DNA of 64,000 nucleotides. It comes from Mauremys mutica (Eukaryota; Chordata; Testudines; Geoemydidae). Positions within the stretch are counted from its first letter, which is position 1, and each line of letters starts with the position of its first letter. The translations under genes and the position numbers were made by a program. Of this stretch, positions 52,801-59,984 are shown piece after piece. The stretch covers positions 27,437 to 91,436 of the forward strand of contig NW_025422959.1 of NCBI RefSeq assembly GCF_020497125.1, given 5' to 3'. Under the pieces are notes generated by a model. That model saw only the letters and a list, made by a program, of their open reading frames with translations, had not been told where the DNA came from and did not search any database.

Positions 52801-55800
52801 AGGTTTCTGGGTACACATCTGGCTCTGTTGATCTGTTTCCTTATTTCCTCGTGTGGGTACTGTAGTCTTGAGAATGCTTGGTGGAGATTTTCTAGGTGTT
52901 GGTCTCTGTCTGTGGGGTTAGAGTAGATACGGTTGTACCTCAGTGCTTGGCTGTAGACAATGGATCTTGTGGTGTGCCCGGGATGGAAGCTGGAGGCATG
53001 AAGGTAGGCATAGCGGTCGGTAGGTTTTCGGTATAGGGTGGTGTTAATGTGACCACCACTTATTTGCACCGTGGTGTCTAGGAAGTGGACCTCCCGTGTA
53101 GATAGGTCCTGGCTGAGGTTGATGGAGGGGTGGAATCTGTTGAAATCATGGTGGAATTTTTCCAGAGTCTCCTTCCCATGGGTCCAGATGATGAAGATGT
53201 CATCAATGTAGCGTAGGTAGAGAAGGGGCGTGAGTGGACGGGAGCTGAGGAAGCGTTGTTCCAGGTCGGCCATAAAAATATTGGCATATTGTGGGGCCAT
53301 GCGGGTGCCCATAGCAGTGCCACTGATCTGGAGATATATATTGTCATTAAATTTGAAATAGTTGTGTGTGAGGATAAAGGCACAGAGCTCAGCAACCAGT
53401 TGTGCTGTGGCATCATCAGGGATACTGTTCCTGATAGCTTGTATTCCATCAGTGTGTGGGATGTTTGTGTAGAGAGCCTCTACATCCATGGTGGCTAGGA
53501 TGGTGTTTTCTGGAAGGTCACCAATGCATTGTAGTTTCCTCAGGAAGTCAGTGGTGTCACGGAGATAGCTGGGAGTGCTGGTAACATAGGGTCTGAGTAG
53601 AGAGTCCACATATCCAGACAGTCCTTCAGTGAGAGTTCCAATGCCAGAGATGATGGGGCGTCCAGGATTTCCGGGTTTGTGGATCTTGGGTAGTAGATAG
53701 AATAACCCTGGTCGGGGTTCTAAGGGTACGTCGATTTGTTCCGGTGCTAGTGTAGGGAGTGTCCTGAGTAGATGGTGCAGTTTCTTAGTGTATTCCTCAG
53801 TGGGATCTGAGGGAAGTAGCCTGTAAAATTTGGTATTGGAGAGTTGTCTGGCGGCCTCCTTTTGGTAGTCAGACCTGTTCATGATGACAACAGCACCTCC
53901 TTTATCAGCCTCTTTGATTATAATGTCAGGATGGTTTCTGAGGCTGTGGATGGCATTGCGTTCTGCACGACTTAGGTTGTGAGGCAAGCGATGTTGTTTT
54001 TCCACAATTTCTGCCTGTGCACGTCGGCGGAAGCATTCAATGTATAGGTCCAGACTGTCATTTCGACCCTCAGGAGGAGTCCATGTGGAGTTCTTCTTCT
54101 TGTGCTGTTGGTGGGAGGGTAACTGTGTATCAGTGCGCTGTTCAGTGTTGTCCTGGAAGTATTCTTTGAGTCGGAGACGGCGAAAGTAGGCTTCCAGATC
54201 GCCACAGAACTGTATCATGTTGGTGGTGGTGGCAGGGCAGAAAGAGAGTCCCCGAGATAGGACAGACTGTTCTTCTGGGCTGAGTGTGTGGCTGGATAGA
54301 TTGACGATATTGCTGGGTGGGTTAGGGGTATCACGGTTGTGGCCCCATGTGGCAGGTAGGAGTTTAGACAGCTTACAGTCCTTTTTCCTTTTTAGAGAGG
54401 TGAAGTGGGTAATGTAGATCTCCTGTCTTATTTTAGTGAAGTCCGTTTGTATGGAAGTTTGGTTATTGATGAGAGTCTCTAGGTTGGAGAGCTCTTTTTT
54501 GAAAAGTAAGCCATCATGGGGTAAGAGGAAAGTCCTCTCATGGATCAGTAACTGGTTAAAAGATGGGAAACAAAGGGTAGGAATAAATTACCAGTTTTCA
54601 GAATGGAGAGAGATAAATAGTGGTATCCCTGAGGGGTCGGTACTGGGACCAGTGCTGTTCAACATATTCATAAATGATCTGGAAAAATGGGTAAACAGTG
54701 AGGTGGCAAAATTTGCAGATGATACAAAACTATTCAAGATAGTTAAGTCCCAGGCAGACTGCGAAGAATTACAAAGGGATCTCATAAAACTGGGTGACTG
54801 GGCAACAAAAATGGCAGATGAAATTTAATGTTGATAAATGCAAAGTAATGTACATTGGAAAACAATCTCAACTATACATACAAAATGAAGGAGTCTGAAT
54901 TAGCTGTTAACACTCAAGAAAGATCTTGCAGTCATTGTGGATAGTTCTCTGAAAACATCCACTCAGTGTGCAGCGGCAGTCGGAGATTCCCAACATTCTG
55001 TTTGATTTTTTAAAAAGAACAGGAGCACTTGTGGCACCTTAGAAACTAACAAATTTATTTGAGCATAAGCTTTCGTGGGCTACAGTCCACTTCATCGGAT
55101 GTAGCCCACGAAAGCTTATGTTCTTTTTGCAATACAGACTAACATGGCTGCTACTCTGAAACCTTTGCTTTTTTAAGAAAGGGATAGATAATAAGACAGA
55201 AAATATCATATTGCCTCTATATAAATCCATGGTACATGCACACCTTGAATAGTGTGTGTAGATCTGGTCACCCATCCTAAAAAATATATATTGGAATTGG
55301 AAAAGGTACAGAGATGGGCAACTAAAATGATGAGGGGTATGAAACAGGAGGAGAGATTAAAGTGACTGGGAATTTTCAGCTTAGAAAAGAGATGACTAAT
55401 GGGGATATGATAGAGGTCTACAAAATCTTGACTGGTGCGAAGAAAGTGAATAAGGAAATTTTATTTAATCCTTCACACAACACAAGAACTAGCAGTCACC
55501 CAATGAAATTAATAGGCAGCAGATTTAAAAAAAAACAAAAGGAAGTATTTCTTCACACAATATAAAGTCAACCCAGGGAACTCTTTGCCAGGGGATGCTG
55601 TGAAGACCAAAACTATAACAGGATTTTAAAAAGAACTAGATAAATTCCTGGAGAACAGGTCCATCTGTGGCTATTAGCCAGGATGAGAGGGATGCAACGC
55701 CATGCTCTGAGTGTTCCTAGCCTGTTTGCCAGAAGCTGGGAATGGGCAACAGGGGATGGATCACTTGATGATTCCCTGTTCTGTTCATTCCCTCTGAAGC

Positions 55801-58527
55801 ACCTGGCCTTGACCACTGTTGTAAGACAGGGTACTGGGCCAGTATGACCATTCTTATGTAAAAATTAATTATAATAAAAATGTTTAGTACAGAGACTCCC
55901 CAACATAATGACCTCCCAAGATAGCAACAATGTGAGATAACAACCTTGGCAAATACTGCATTTTAAAAATCTTGGCCTACTGGGAAACATATTTATATAA
56001 GTTTCCATTCCCAGTCACAAATCCAGCATTCTGGAGCAAAGTGACTAAAATATAGTCCAACAAACAAATGTTTATTTAACTTGCCCCTCACTTTTCCCTC
56101 CACCGCAATCCACTCACCGGTGTTGTCCTTGGTCAGTGGAGACTCAGAGTTCAGAGGTGCTTTCACGTGAGTACACCTCCCAGGTGGGGGACAAAAAGGC
56201 ACAGTTTGCTCTGGCCATGGCTGTTCGTTGTGCCACTGTTCACTCCACCCACTCTGTTGCCAATGGCCCTGCACAGTCACCTTCTGCTGTCACCTACCAC
56301 TGTGACCTCTGTGAGTTGGTCTCTTGAGGTTCCACCAGTTCTCAGTGATTTCAGCTGAGACCTCAGTGCGGGAACCTCGCTGCTAGTACAGTCTGGGCTG
56401 TCTCTTACACAAAAACACTGTATCCACAGGAACACTGTCCCCACAACAGGACTAAGCACTTAGAGCTGATTGTCAGTGATTTCAGCTGCAGTGGTCACTT
56501 AATAGAACAAAAGACTATCTATGGAGCCTAATCAGCTCTGTCTTTAAACAGTGGAGAGGGACAGGTCCCCACCCTCTCTCTTGATGCCTTCAAATCATCA
56601 CAGACTAAGTACAGTTCTACTGCCCTTTACTCATACAATAAGAACATTATTTCATCCCCCCTTCCCCCCACATTCAAGTGGTTTGTAACCCAACCCCAGC
56701 CAAAATCTATCACTTGGACAACACAGCTCTGTTTGCTGGATACCTAGGTAGATTAGGTGTGAATGTAAATATAATCTGGCCCTGAAGCCTTAGCCCCCAG
56801 CTCATCACTAGCTGTCAGGGAGAACTCATTTAGACTTTGCTTACAAATCATTTGAAATTATTAGGTTGGCCAACGTCACCAAAATGAATGCACTGACATC
56901 ATAAAAAACAGCTGTATAAGGAAGCAAGGAAGCTAGTCTATGTTCATACTTTTCAAATCTATTGATACACATATTTTATCATACACTGTATAAGCTTTTA
57001 AAGTGTGGATTAATGTTTCAGTTTAAATTCATATTTCCAAACAGTCACTAAATTGGTATGTAACTAGCTCACAAAACTGGGGGGGGGGGGGGTGTAGGGA
57101 AATCACTGCTTACAGACCTTGTCCTGAGTCCTGCGGCATGTGACTGTATGGCTGGGTGTCAGTGGCTGCTAACGCACACTCAGCCGCCCAGGGGTCTCCC
57201 TAGAATCTGCACCTGGTGCTGGTGGCTGCAGAGACTGGCAGAGCCCACCCCCTGCTTCCTTCCTTTCCCCATCCACTGTGACTGCAGCTTACTCCCTTCT
57301 CTGCACCCGGCTCCAGGCAGACCCTTCACGGTGCCACATGACCTGGACACACACACCAGAGACTCTCGCATTGCCCGTCGTAGAACTGCACTGTGGAGAC
57401 TGTCAGGGGAAAAGGTGGGGGCTTGCAAGCCTGGGGAGGGGGTTTGAAATCATGGGACAGGTCATTCTAGTTGGGCGTTCTCGCCAAAATGATCGGCAGT
57501 GAAACACTTAATGGTGCTGACATTTAAAGCGGTGTCATCGTGATTCAGAGTCGGTCTAATAGGAGGAATGGTACAGAGCTATTGGTTCAGACTGTCTGCA
57601 GACTCAGGCAGATACAGCTGCATCAGTTAAGCGTGGTTCACATTGTCCAGGTTTTCTCTAAAGCTAAGGGCCCACAAGCATCCTAAAAATGAAAACTCAT
57701 TCTCTGGAACCCTGTTCCGCTGCCAGGGATGCAGAGCTCATGGGCCCTGCCTGTAGGGGACGGTTCTTCCCAACATCTCTCTGTTACTCTGGTTTCTGTT
57801 CCTTATACGTTGTTCCCTGCCTAATAGAATTGTGGGTGTTCTCATCTACAGATACTTGTCTGGTCCTTTCTGAGCTCAGTAAGGTCACTGCTACGAGAGG
57901 ACTGAGCGCGGCACGTGGCGTTTCCTCTCATCAGTGGCTGCCCTTTGCTCAGGTATCAGCTACGGGGACCAGCTGGTGGCGAGCTGTGGGCGGCTGGGCG
58001 AGTGGCACTCCTTCGCCAGCCTGGTGGCGGGGAAGCCGGCCTTCGAGGTGTGTCGCTCCATGCTGGCCTCGCTCCAGCTGGTGAGTGTCTGGGCCCAGGC
58101 TGCCTCAGGAGGGTACCCTGCTCCCCAGGGACAGCAATCAGCCCCTCCACCCTGCCGTGGGGTGGCTTCCCCCAGAGCTCCCTGCAGTTAGAACTCCCCC
58201 GCAGGCTGCTGCCCTCTCCCCTTGGCTGAGCACAACTACCCAGGGTCTCTGCATTGCTGCCCCCATGTACCACTCTGCAGGCCCTGACCTGTGCCCCCTC
58301 ACTGGGGTGTGCCCCAGCAACAGCCCCTGCCCCCACTCCTGGACCCCCATCCTAGCCGGTCCCCTAACCCTGCTCTTGCCCCCCGACAGGCCAATGACTG
58401 CACGGTGGAAATCAGCCAGCAGGCAGGCCTGGAGGAGGCGGTGGACACCATGCGGCTGCGCCTCCTGACCCAAGAGCGAGCACACGAGCGATTCCGCACC
58501 TACCTGGCCCCCTCTGTGTCAAACTGA
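40694..58527 (+). CDS. NCAPH2: NCAPH2 gene, whole coding span (condensin II kleisin), middle exons not found
   Basis: The gene encodes the kleisin subunit of condensin II, which bridges the SMC2/SMC4 heads and recruits NCAPD3 and NCAPG2 for mitotic chromosome folding in the nucleus. Fourteen coding exons were read: 40694-40801, 41324-41425, 41888-41943, 44624-44705, 46384-46455, 46895-46974, 49470-49624, 49898-49993, 50331-50467, 50624-50695, 51010-51076, 57317-57414, 57953-58080 and 58390-58527. All junctions are GT-AG and in phase through 57414. They total about 1.39 kb, or about 460 residues, against about 600 in mammals. Between 57414 (phase 0) and 57953 (phase 1) the phases disagree, so exons are missing there. 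The introns hold a PLE, a CR1, a solo LTR, a minisatellite and hAT elements. The gene may be intact in the animal and damaged by assembly. Confidence 0.85.
41324..41425 (+). CDS. NCAPH2: NCAPH2 coding exon 2
   Basis: Thirty-four residues, [11 protein letters not shown]...[22 protein letters not shown], complete the conserved kleisin N-terminal helices. Acceptor TTCTGCAG, donor AAG|GTGGGG, phase 0 at both ends. Confidence 0.93.
41888..41943 (+). CDS. NCAPH2: NCAPH2 coding exon 3
   Basis: It encodes [18 protein letters not shown] plus two bases of the next codon (phase 2). Acceptor TTGGCAG, donor AA|GTAAGT. This is a conserved helix of the N-terminal domain. Confidence 0.92.
42211..42392 (+). 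repeat. tRNA-derived SINE, Cry (tortoise SINE) type
   Basis: GGGATAGCTCAGTGGCTTGA (A-box) and GTGAGTTCAATCCTTGAGG (B-box) form a tRNA-like 5' end. It is followed by GGGCCACTTAGGGGAAAAAT and CCTTTCAGGGTCCCTTCCAG, which match the body of the tRNA-Lys-derived SINE known from cryptodiran turtles. It lies in NCAPH2 intron 3 and supports the organism assignment. Confidence 0.85.
43091..43980. mobile_element. hAT-type element with perfect 8-bp target duplication, carrying a nested element
   Basis: It begins CAGACGTGGGCAAACTACGG; the reverse complement of its right end is CAGGGGTGGGCAAACGTTTT. TGCTAGGG flanks both sides (43083-43090 and 43981-43988). It is 890 bp, but much of the length is a GC-rich insert and low-complexity G-rich sequence (43620-43920). 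It ends 49 bp before the segment duplicated at 21.7 kb. Confidence 0.92.
43138..43449. mobile_element. Nested GC-rich DNA element (GGGCCGGCTC ends)
   Basis: The left end AGGGCCGGCTCCAGACACCA and right end TTAGAGCCGGCCCT are inverted repeats. The inner motif GTGCTTGGGGCGGCA is repeated near the right end as GCTTGGGGCGGCAAAAA. Same family as the elements at 61072-61215 and 63281-63612. The open frames within are artefacts of GC content. Confidence 0.7.
44037..44630 (+). repeat. NCAPH2 intron 4/exon 5 boundary segment, source copy of the duplication (copy B)
   Basis: This is the counterpart of 21658-22384. Here the segment sits in a proper gene context: it ends seven bases into an exon that continues in frame. 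That makes it the source and the 21.7-kb copy the derivative. The single GCTGGAGG at 44450-44457 is the unfilled insertion site. Confidence 0.92.
44624..44705 (+). CDS. NCAPH2: NCAPH2 coding exon 4
   Basis: The split codon gives Lys, then [20 protein letters not shown] and a run of Glu codons. The donor follows GAG at GTAAG, phase 0. This is a poorly conserved acidic linker. The phase fits on both sides, and its first seven bases are present in the duplicate at 22378-22384. Confidence 0.8.
45077..45423. repeat. 78-bp minisatellite, about 4.4 copies, in an NCAPH2 intron
   Basis: GGAAAGGCTC(C/T)TGCAGTGGGG recurs with the AAAGG starts at 45081, 45159, 45237, 45315 and 45393, exactly 78 bp apart, with very few differences. 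Since 78 is a multiple of 3, open frames repeat a 26-residue unit in several frames on both strands. These are artefacts and not a protein. Confidence 0.95.
46384..46455 (+). CDS. NCAPH2: NCAPH2 coding exon 5
   Basis: Twenty-four residues beginning [20 protein letters not shown], a conserved motif region after the acidic linker. Acceptor CTCTGCAG, donor AAT|GTAAGT, phase 0 at both ends. Confidence 0.9.
46895..46974 (+). CDS. NCAPH2: NCAPH2 coding exon 6
   Basis: It encodes [20 protein letters not shown] and KDNPLF plus two bases (phase 2). Acceptor TTTGCAG, donor AG|GTAATG. This proline-rich segment is well conserved in the family. Confidence 0.92.
47871..48654 (-). mobile_element. PLE fragment (GIY-YIG endonuclease part) nested in the LTR
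   Basis: The - strand matches the 3' third of the PLE at 51869-54496, including its tail with the GTGGGTATTCACCCAC stem. Flanks AGATAGCGTA (47861-47870) and AGATAGTGTA (48655-48664) are a likely target duplication with one change. The insertion is 5'-truncated and lacks the last bases of the tail. Confidence 0.85.
48036..48623 (-). pseudogene. Truncated PLE open frame, GIY-YIG endonuclease domain only
   Basis: The 195-codon frame corresponds to residues 521-715 of the PLE protein at 52071-54218. It has the CNKPRCQLC cysteine cluster and [11 protein letters not shown]...YIGQTGQ of the GIY-YIG domain. There are no internal stops. Small substitutions relative to the longer copy (for example SAKYIG for SAMYIG) and a C-terminal change near FHSTARTG show it is an independent copy. 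The RT part is missing. Confidence 0.85.
49470..49624 (+). CDS. NCAPH2: NCAPH2 coding exon 7
   Basis: After the split Ser the frame reads [20 protein letters not shown] then [11 protein letters not shown], the most conserved central motif of the family. It ends phase 1. Acceptor CTCTCAG, donor ACAG|GTGCAG. Confidence 0.93.
49898..49993 (+). CDS. NCAPH2: NCAPH2 coding exon 8
   Basis: It reads [20 protein letters not shown] and on to LNFSENE, phase 1 at both ends. Acceptor CTGCCAG, donor GAAG|GTGAGA. Low-conservation linker; accepted because phase and splice sites agree. Confidence 0.82.
50331..50467 (+). CDS. NCAPH2: NCAPH2 coding exon 9
   Basis: A glycine/aspartate-rich stretch ([16 protein letters not shown]) is followed by [20 protein letters not shown]. 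It starts in phase 1 and ends in phase 0. Acceptor CTGGTAG, donor AAG|GTAGGA. The acidic-glycine tract may be length-variable. Confidence 0.8.
50624..50695 (+). CDS. NCAPH2: NCAPH2 coding exon 10
   Basis: Twenty-four residues, [20 protein letters not shown] and VHIK, phase 0 at both ends. Acceptor CTGCTAG, donor AAG|GTGAGA. YMLRER is conserved. Confidence 0.9.
51010..51076 (+). CDS. NCAPH2: NCAPH2 coding exon 11
   Basis: It reads [20 protein letters not shown] then KK and one base of Gly (phase 1). DPWxxLDPF is a strongly conserved kleisin-beta motif. Acceptor TGTGCCAG, donor AAAG|GTAACG. Confidence 0.92.
51077..51868. other. NCAPH2 intron, unassigned
   Basis: No exon seen. AT-rich from 51650, with GGGGGTGTTCGAATTTAC of unknown origin. 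TTTTGAAAAGTA at 51857-51868 is repeated at 54497-54508 and may be the PLE target duplication. Confidence 0.4.
51869..54496 (-). mobile_element. Penelope-like element, nearly full length, 5'-truncated
   Basis: The element runs on the - strand from about 54496 to about 51869. It has one long open frame, then a short 3' tail ending GCTACCCCTCTGA. TTTTGAAAAGTA flanks it on both sides (51857-51868 and 54497-54508); the last few bases could belong to either element or target, so the duplication is 9-12 bp. It lies in an NCAPH2 intron, antisense to the gene, at the 5' edge of a CR1 copy. The tail has a hammerhead-like core (CCGAAGA, stem GTGGGT/ACCCAC, GAAA) at 51987-51951. Confidence 0.9.
52071..54218 (-). 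CDS. Penelope-like element protein: reverse transcriptase plus GIY-YIG endonuclease, intact frame
   Basis: 715 residues from the first Met, and the frame stays open for about 92 more codons upstream, to the edge of the element at 54494. So Met 54218 is probably internal and the true N-terminus is lost. The RT domain shows DKGGAV (105-110), DVEALYTNI (245-253), GTAMGT (300-305), YIDD (337-340), the catalytic aspartates, and FLDTTV (379-384). A cysteine cluster (C556, C561, C564) precedes the GIY-YIG nuclease: VIY (594-596), YIG (608-610), R618/R619, H623 and E638. This order is diagnostic of endonuclease-bearing PLEs of the Penelope/Neptune group. PLEs copy their RNA at a nicked target. No stop or frameshift interrupts it, so it is young or selected. 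Activity is not shown by the sequence. Confidence 0.93.
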   Translation of the reverse strand: MIQFCGDLEAYFRRLRLKEYFQDNTEQRTDTQLPSHQQHKKKNSTWTPPEGRNDSLDLYIECFRRRAQAEIVEKQHRLPHNLSRAERNAIHSLRNHPDIIIKEADKGGAVVIMNRSDYQKEAARQLSNTKFYRLLPSDPTEEYTKKLHHLLRTLPTLAPEQIDVPLEPRPGLFYLLPKIHKPGNPGRPIISGIGTLTEGLSGYVDSLLRPYVTSTPSYLRDTTDFLRKLQCIGDLPENTILATMDVEALYTNIPHTDGIQAIRNSIPDDATAQLVAELCAFILTHNYFKFNDNIYLQISGTAMGTRMAPQYANIFMADLEQRFLSSRPLTPLLYLRYIDDIFIIWTHGKETLEKFHHDFNRFHPSINLSQDLSTREVHFLDTTVQISGGHINTTLYRKPTDRYAYLHASSFHPGHTTRSIVYSQALRYNRIYSNPTDRDQHLENLHQAFSRLQYPHEEIRKQINRARCVPRNLLLQDKPKKETNRTPLAITYSPQLKPLQRIIRDLQPILDNDPTLSQALGGRPVLAHRQPANLKHILTNNCTPHHSNSSSGTNPCNKPRCQLCPHIYTSNTITGPNQISHTITGSFTCTSTNVIYAIICQQCPSAMYIGQTGQSLRKRINGHKSDIRNGNIQKPVGEHFNLPGHTIADFKVAILQKKNFRTRLQRETAELQFICKFNTISLGLNKDCEWLANYRTSFSSLGFHTSAAGTGPHPP
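54508..54828 (+). pseudogene. CR1 reverse transcriptase fragment
   Basis: The frame reads [20 protein letters not shown] and [20 protein letters not shown], then FADDTKLF with the RT aspartate pair (FADD). It stops at 54826-54828 after WATKMADEI, where CR1 normally continues. The upstream part of RT and the endonuclease are absent because of 5' truncation. Confidence 0.85.
55012..55170 (-). mobile_element. PLE tail fragment with palindrome and hammerhead-like core
   Basis: CATAAGCTTTCGTGGGCTA (55064-55082) and its exact reverse complement (55102-55120) flank a 19-base spacer containing CCGATGA on the - strand (55098-55092). Read on -, the order is CCGATGA, GTGG/CCAC stem, GAAA (55074-55071), AGC(TTAT)GCT, then C at 55061: all hammerhead parts with one core change (T to C). 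The outer parts are PLE tail in opposite orientations. Inserted in CR1. Confidence 0.75.
55867..57316. other. NCAPH2 intron, mostly unassigned
   Basis: No conserved exon recognised in three frames on +. A poly-G run near 57080 is a likely weak point of assembly. Short frames at 56136-56358 have no domain. Confidence 0.4.
57317..57414 (+). CDS. NCAPH2: NCAPH2 coding exon 12
   Basis: Acceptor CCGGCTCCAG, donor AAAAG|GTGGGG. With the split Gly from 51076 it reads [12 protein letters not shown] and then a basic run [12 protein letters not shown]. The GRPxxVP junction and following basic stretch match the family after the DPWxxLDPF motif. It ends in phase 0. Weaker than other exons because the rest diverges. 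Confidence 0.7.
57415..57952. other. Interval where NCAPH2 middle exons are expected but not found
   Basis: Only 538 bp separate exon 12 (phase 0) from the next exon (needs phase 1). None of the expected conserved middle-region sequence is visible in any + frame. The interval contains no repeat I can name. Either the exons were deleted here or the assembly joined two non-adjacent segments. Confidence 0.6.
57953..58080 (+). CDS. NCAPH2: NCAPH2 penultimate coding exon
   Basis: After a split codon (xGT) it reads [20 protein letters not shown] and [22 protein letters not shown]. This is the start of the C-terminal winged-helix domain that contacts the SMC4 head in kleisins. Acceptor TGCTCAG, donor CTG|GTGAGT. 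It needs phase 1 at its start and ends in phase 0. Confidence 0.92.
58390..58527 (+). CDS. NCAPH2: NCAPH2 last coding exon
   Basis: Forty-five residues, [20 protein letters not shown] then [20 protein letters not shown], ending in PSVSN and TGA at 58525-58527. It completes the winged-helix domain. Acceptor CCCGACAG. The 3' UTR is short. Confidence 0.93.
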   Translation, partial: ANDCTVEISQQAGLEEAVDTMRLRLLTQERAHERFRTYLAPSVSN

Positions 58528-58720
58528 CAGCACCCCTGGCTTTCCGGGCTGCATGGCATCCCCAGGGGCTGCTGCGTTCCTAGAGCCCTGCCGATTCCTT
58601 GTGTATATACTGAGTGCCAGCGGCACGCCCTGTACAGCCTCTGCCTCCCCCTTTGCTCTGGCTCTGTCCCCGGGCACAGCCTGGGCAGTAATAAACCACA
58701 GGTGTGGTTGTATGAAGTGC
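58528..58720 (+). terminator. NCAPH2 3' UTR and poly(A) signal
   Basis: AATAAA lies at 58690-58695, about 165 bases after the stop. TGTGGTTGTATGAAGTGC follows, a plausible downstream GT-rich element. Confidence 0.8.
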
Positions 58721-59980
58721 TGTCCCTGCGAGGGGGGGTGGGGGGATTGGGCCATGGGCCGCCAGGCGAGCAGGCCAGGCTCCGGCTCCAGAGGCTATAA
58801 CCAAACTACGCCCTCCCCATTCCCAAGCTGGGCCCAGCGTTTGACCCTAAATGCTCCCAGGCCAGGCGGGGCGGATCCTGTCTCATCCTTCCTAATCCCC
58901 CCCCTCCCTCCAAGTGTGCACCTGTTACAGAGAAACATGGCTCAGCCTGGGGTGGCCCCAAGGGATTCCTTCCTCAGCTGCCAGCATGGGCAGCGCCTGG
59001 GCCAAAGGCTCCTGCCCCCACCCCGGTGGCAGGCGTAAGACGGGGGTTAGACCAGCCAGCCCCCTGTGCTGTCTTCTGCTAGTGCCAGAGGCTGCGGAGG
59101 GGATGAACAGAACAGGGCAATTTATCGTGTGCTCCAGTCAGTCAGAGGTTAGGGCCACCTGGAGCATAGGCTTGTCCCTGCCCACCCTGGCTGGCCCTGT
59201 CCTCCGGGAACGGACTGAGTTCTGGTTGGGCCTTCACAGCAGCCCCTGGCGCTGAGCTCCGCAGACTGACTGCACACTGGGCAAGTTCTTCCTGTTGGTT
59301 TTGAATCTGCTGCCTGTTAATGTCCTTGGGTGACACCTGCTTCAGGTGTTGCGTGAAGGGGTAAATAACACTTCCTGGATCATTTTCTCCTGCCCCATCC
59401 CGATTTCACAGGCCACTCTTGTATCCCCCCCGCGTCATCTATTTTCCAAGGTGAACCACAACCACCCAGGTGCCCCACACGCCGGTCTCTTGTTTCTAGG
59501 AGATGTGAGGACTGTGGCAGCACCGCAAACTGGGCTGGGAGCTGCAGAGCAGCAGCTGGGTCTGATGGTGACAGGCATGGTCCAGCCAGTTTAGAGAACA
59601 GCACTTGGCAGCTGGGGGGGGGGGTCCTGCCCAGCTGGCCCAGGAGGGGCCAAGCCCCTGCAACTGTGGGGTGTGTGTGTATCCTGCCCACCTGGTACAG
59701 GAGGAGCCAAGCTCCTGCAGCTGTAGGGGAAGGGGCCCTGCCCACCAGGCCCAGGGGGAGCTGAGCCCCTGCAGTTGTAGAAGGCCCCTCCCCGCTGCCT
59801 GTTTCACAATGCTCAGCACAGAGCAGCAGTGCTGGGCTATAGAAAGGAGGCCAAGCCCCATGGTTTTGCCCAGCTGCAAGCAGGGCGTTTATTGCCGCGT
59901 GGCTCAGCTGAAGAGCCTCTGGTAGGGGCCTAGGTCACCCACCGGCGAGGTAGGGAGCCGGCAGGTGGGCGCACGCCACA
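58721..59980. other. Unassigned intergenic sequence
   Basis: GGAGCCAAGCTCCTGCAGCTGTAG-type units recur loosely between 59600 and 59780 (GCCAAGCCCCTGCAACTG, GCCAAGCTCCTGCAGCTG, GCTGAGCCCCTGCAGTTG), a three-copy degenerate tandem repeat of about 60-65 bp. No gene seen. Confidence 0.45.
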
Positions 59981-59984
59981 GCTA

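Larger units (their letters stand above)
54505..55866 (+). mobile_element. CR1 LINE, 5'-truncated, interrupted by a PLE tail fragment
   Basis: It starts within the RT region and ends with GGGCCAGTATGACCATTCTT, the CR1 3' tail. Order: RT motifs, CR1 C-terminal coding region with stops, GAGAGATTAAAG...GGGATATGATAGAGG, GGGGATGGATCACTTGATGA, tail. A PLE tail fragment (about 55012-55170) is inserted. A CR1 piece next to it (54984-55011) is inverted relative to the rest. Many stops and frameshifts are present, so it is inactive. Confidence 0.9.

Noticed and set aside
52258..52926. + strand open frames in the PLE
   Set aside because: Antisense shadows of the RT/GIY-YIG frame; the - strand carries all the catalytic motifs.
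57415..57952. Hidden NCAPH2 exons in this interval
   Set aside because: I read all three + frames for conserved kleisin-beta middle-region motifs and saw none; a profile search would be decisive.
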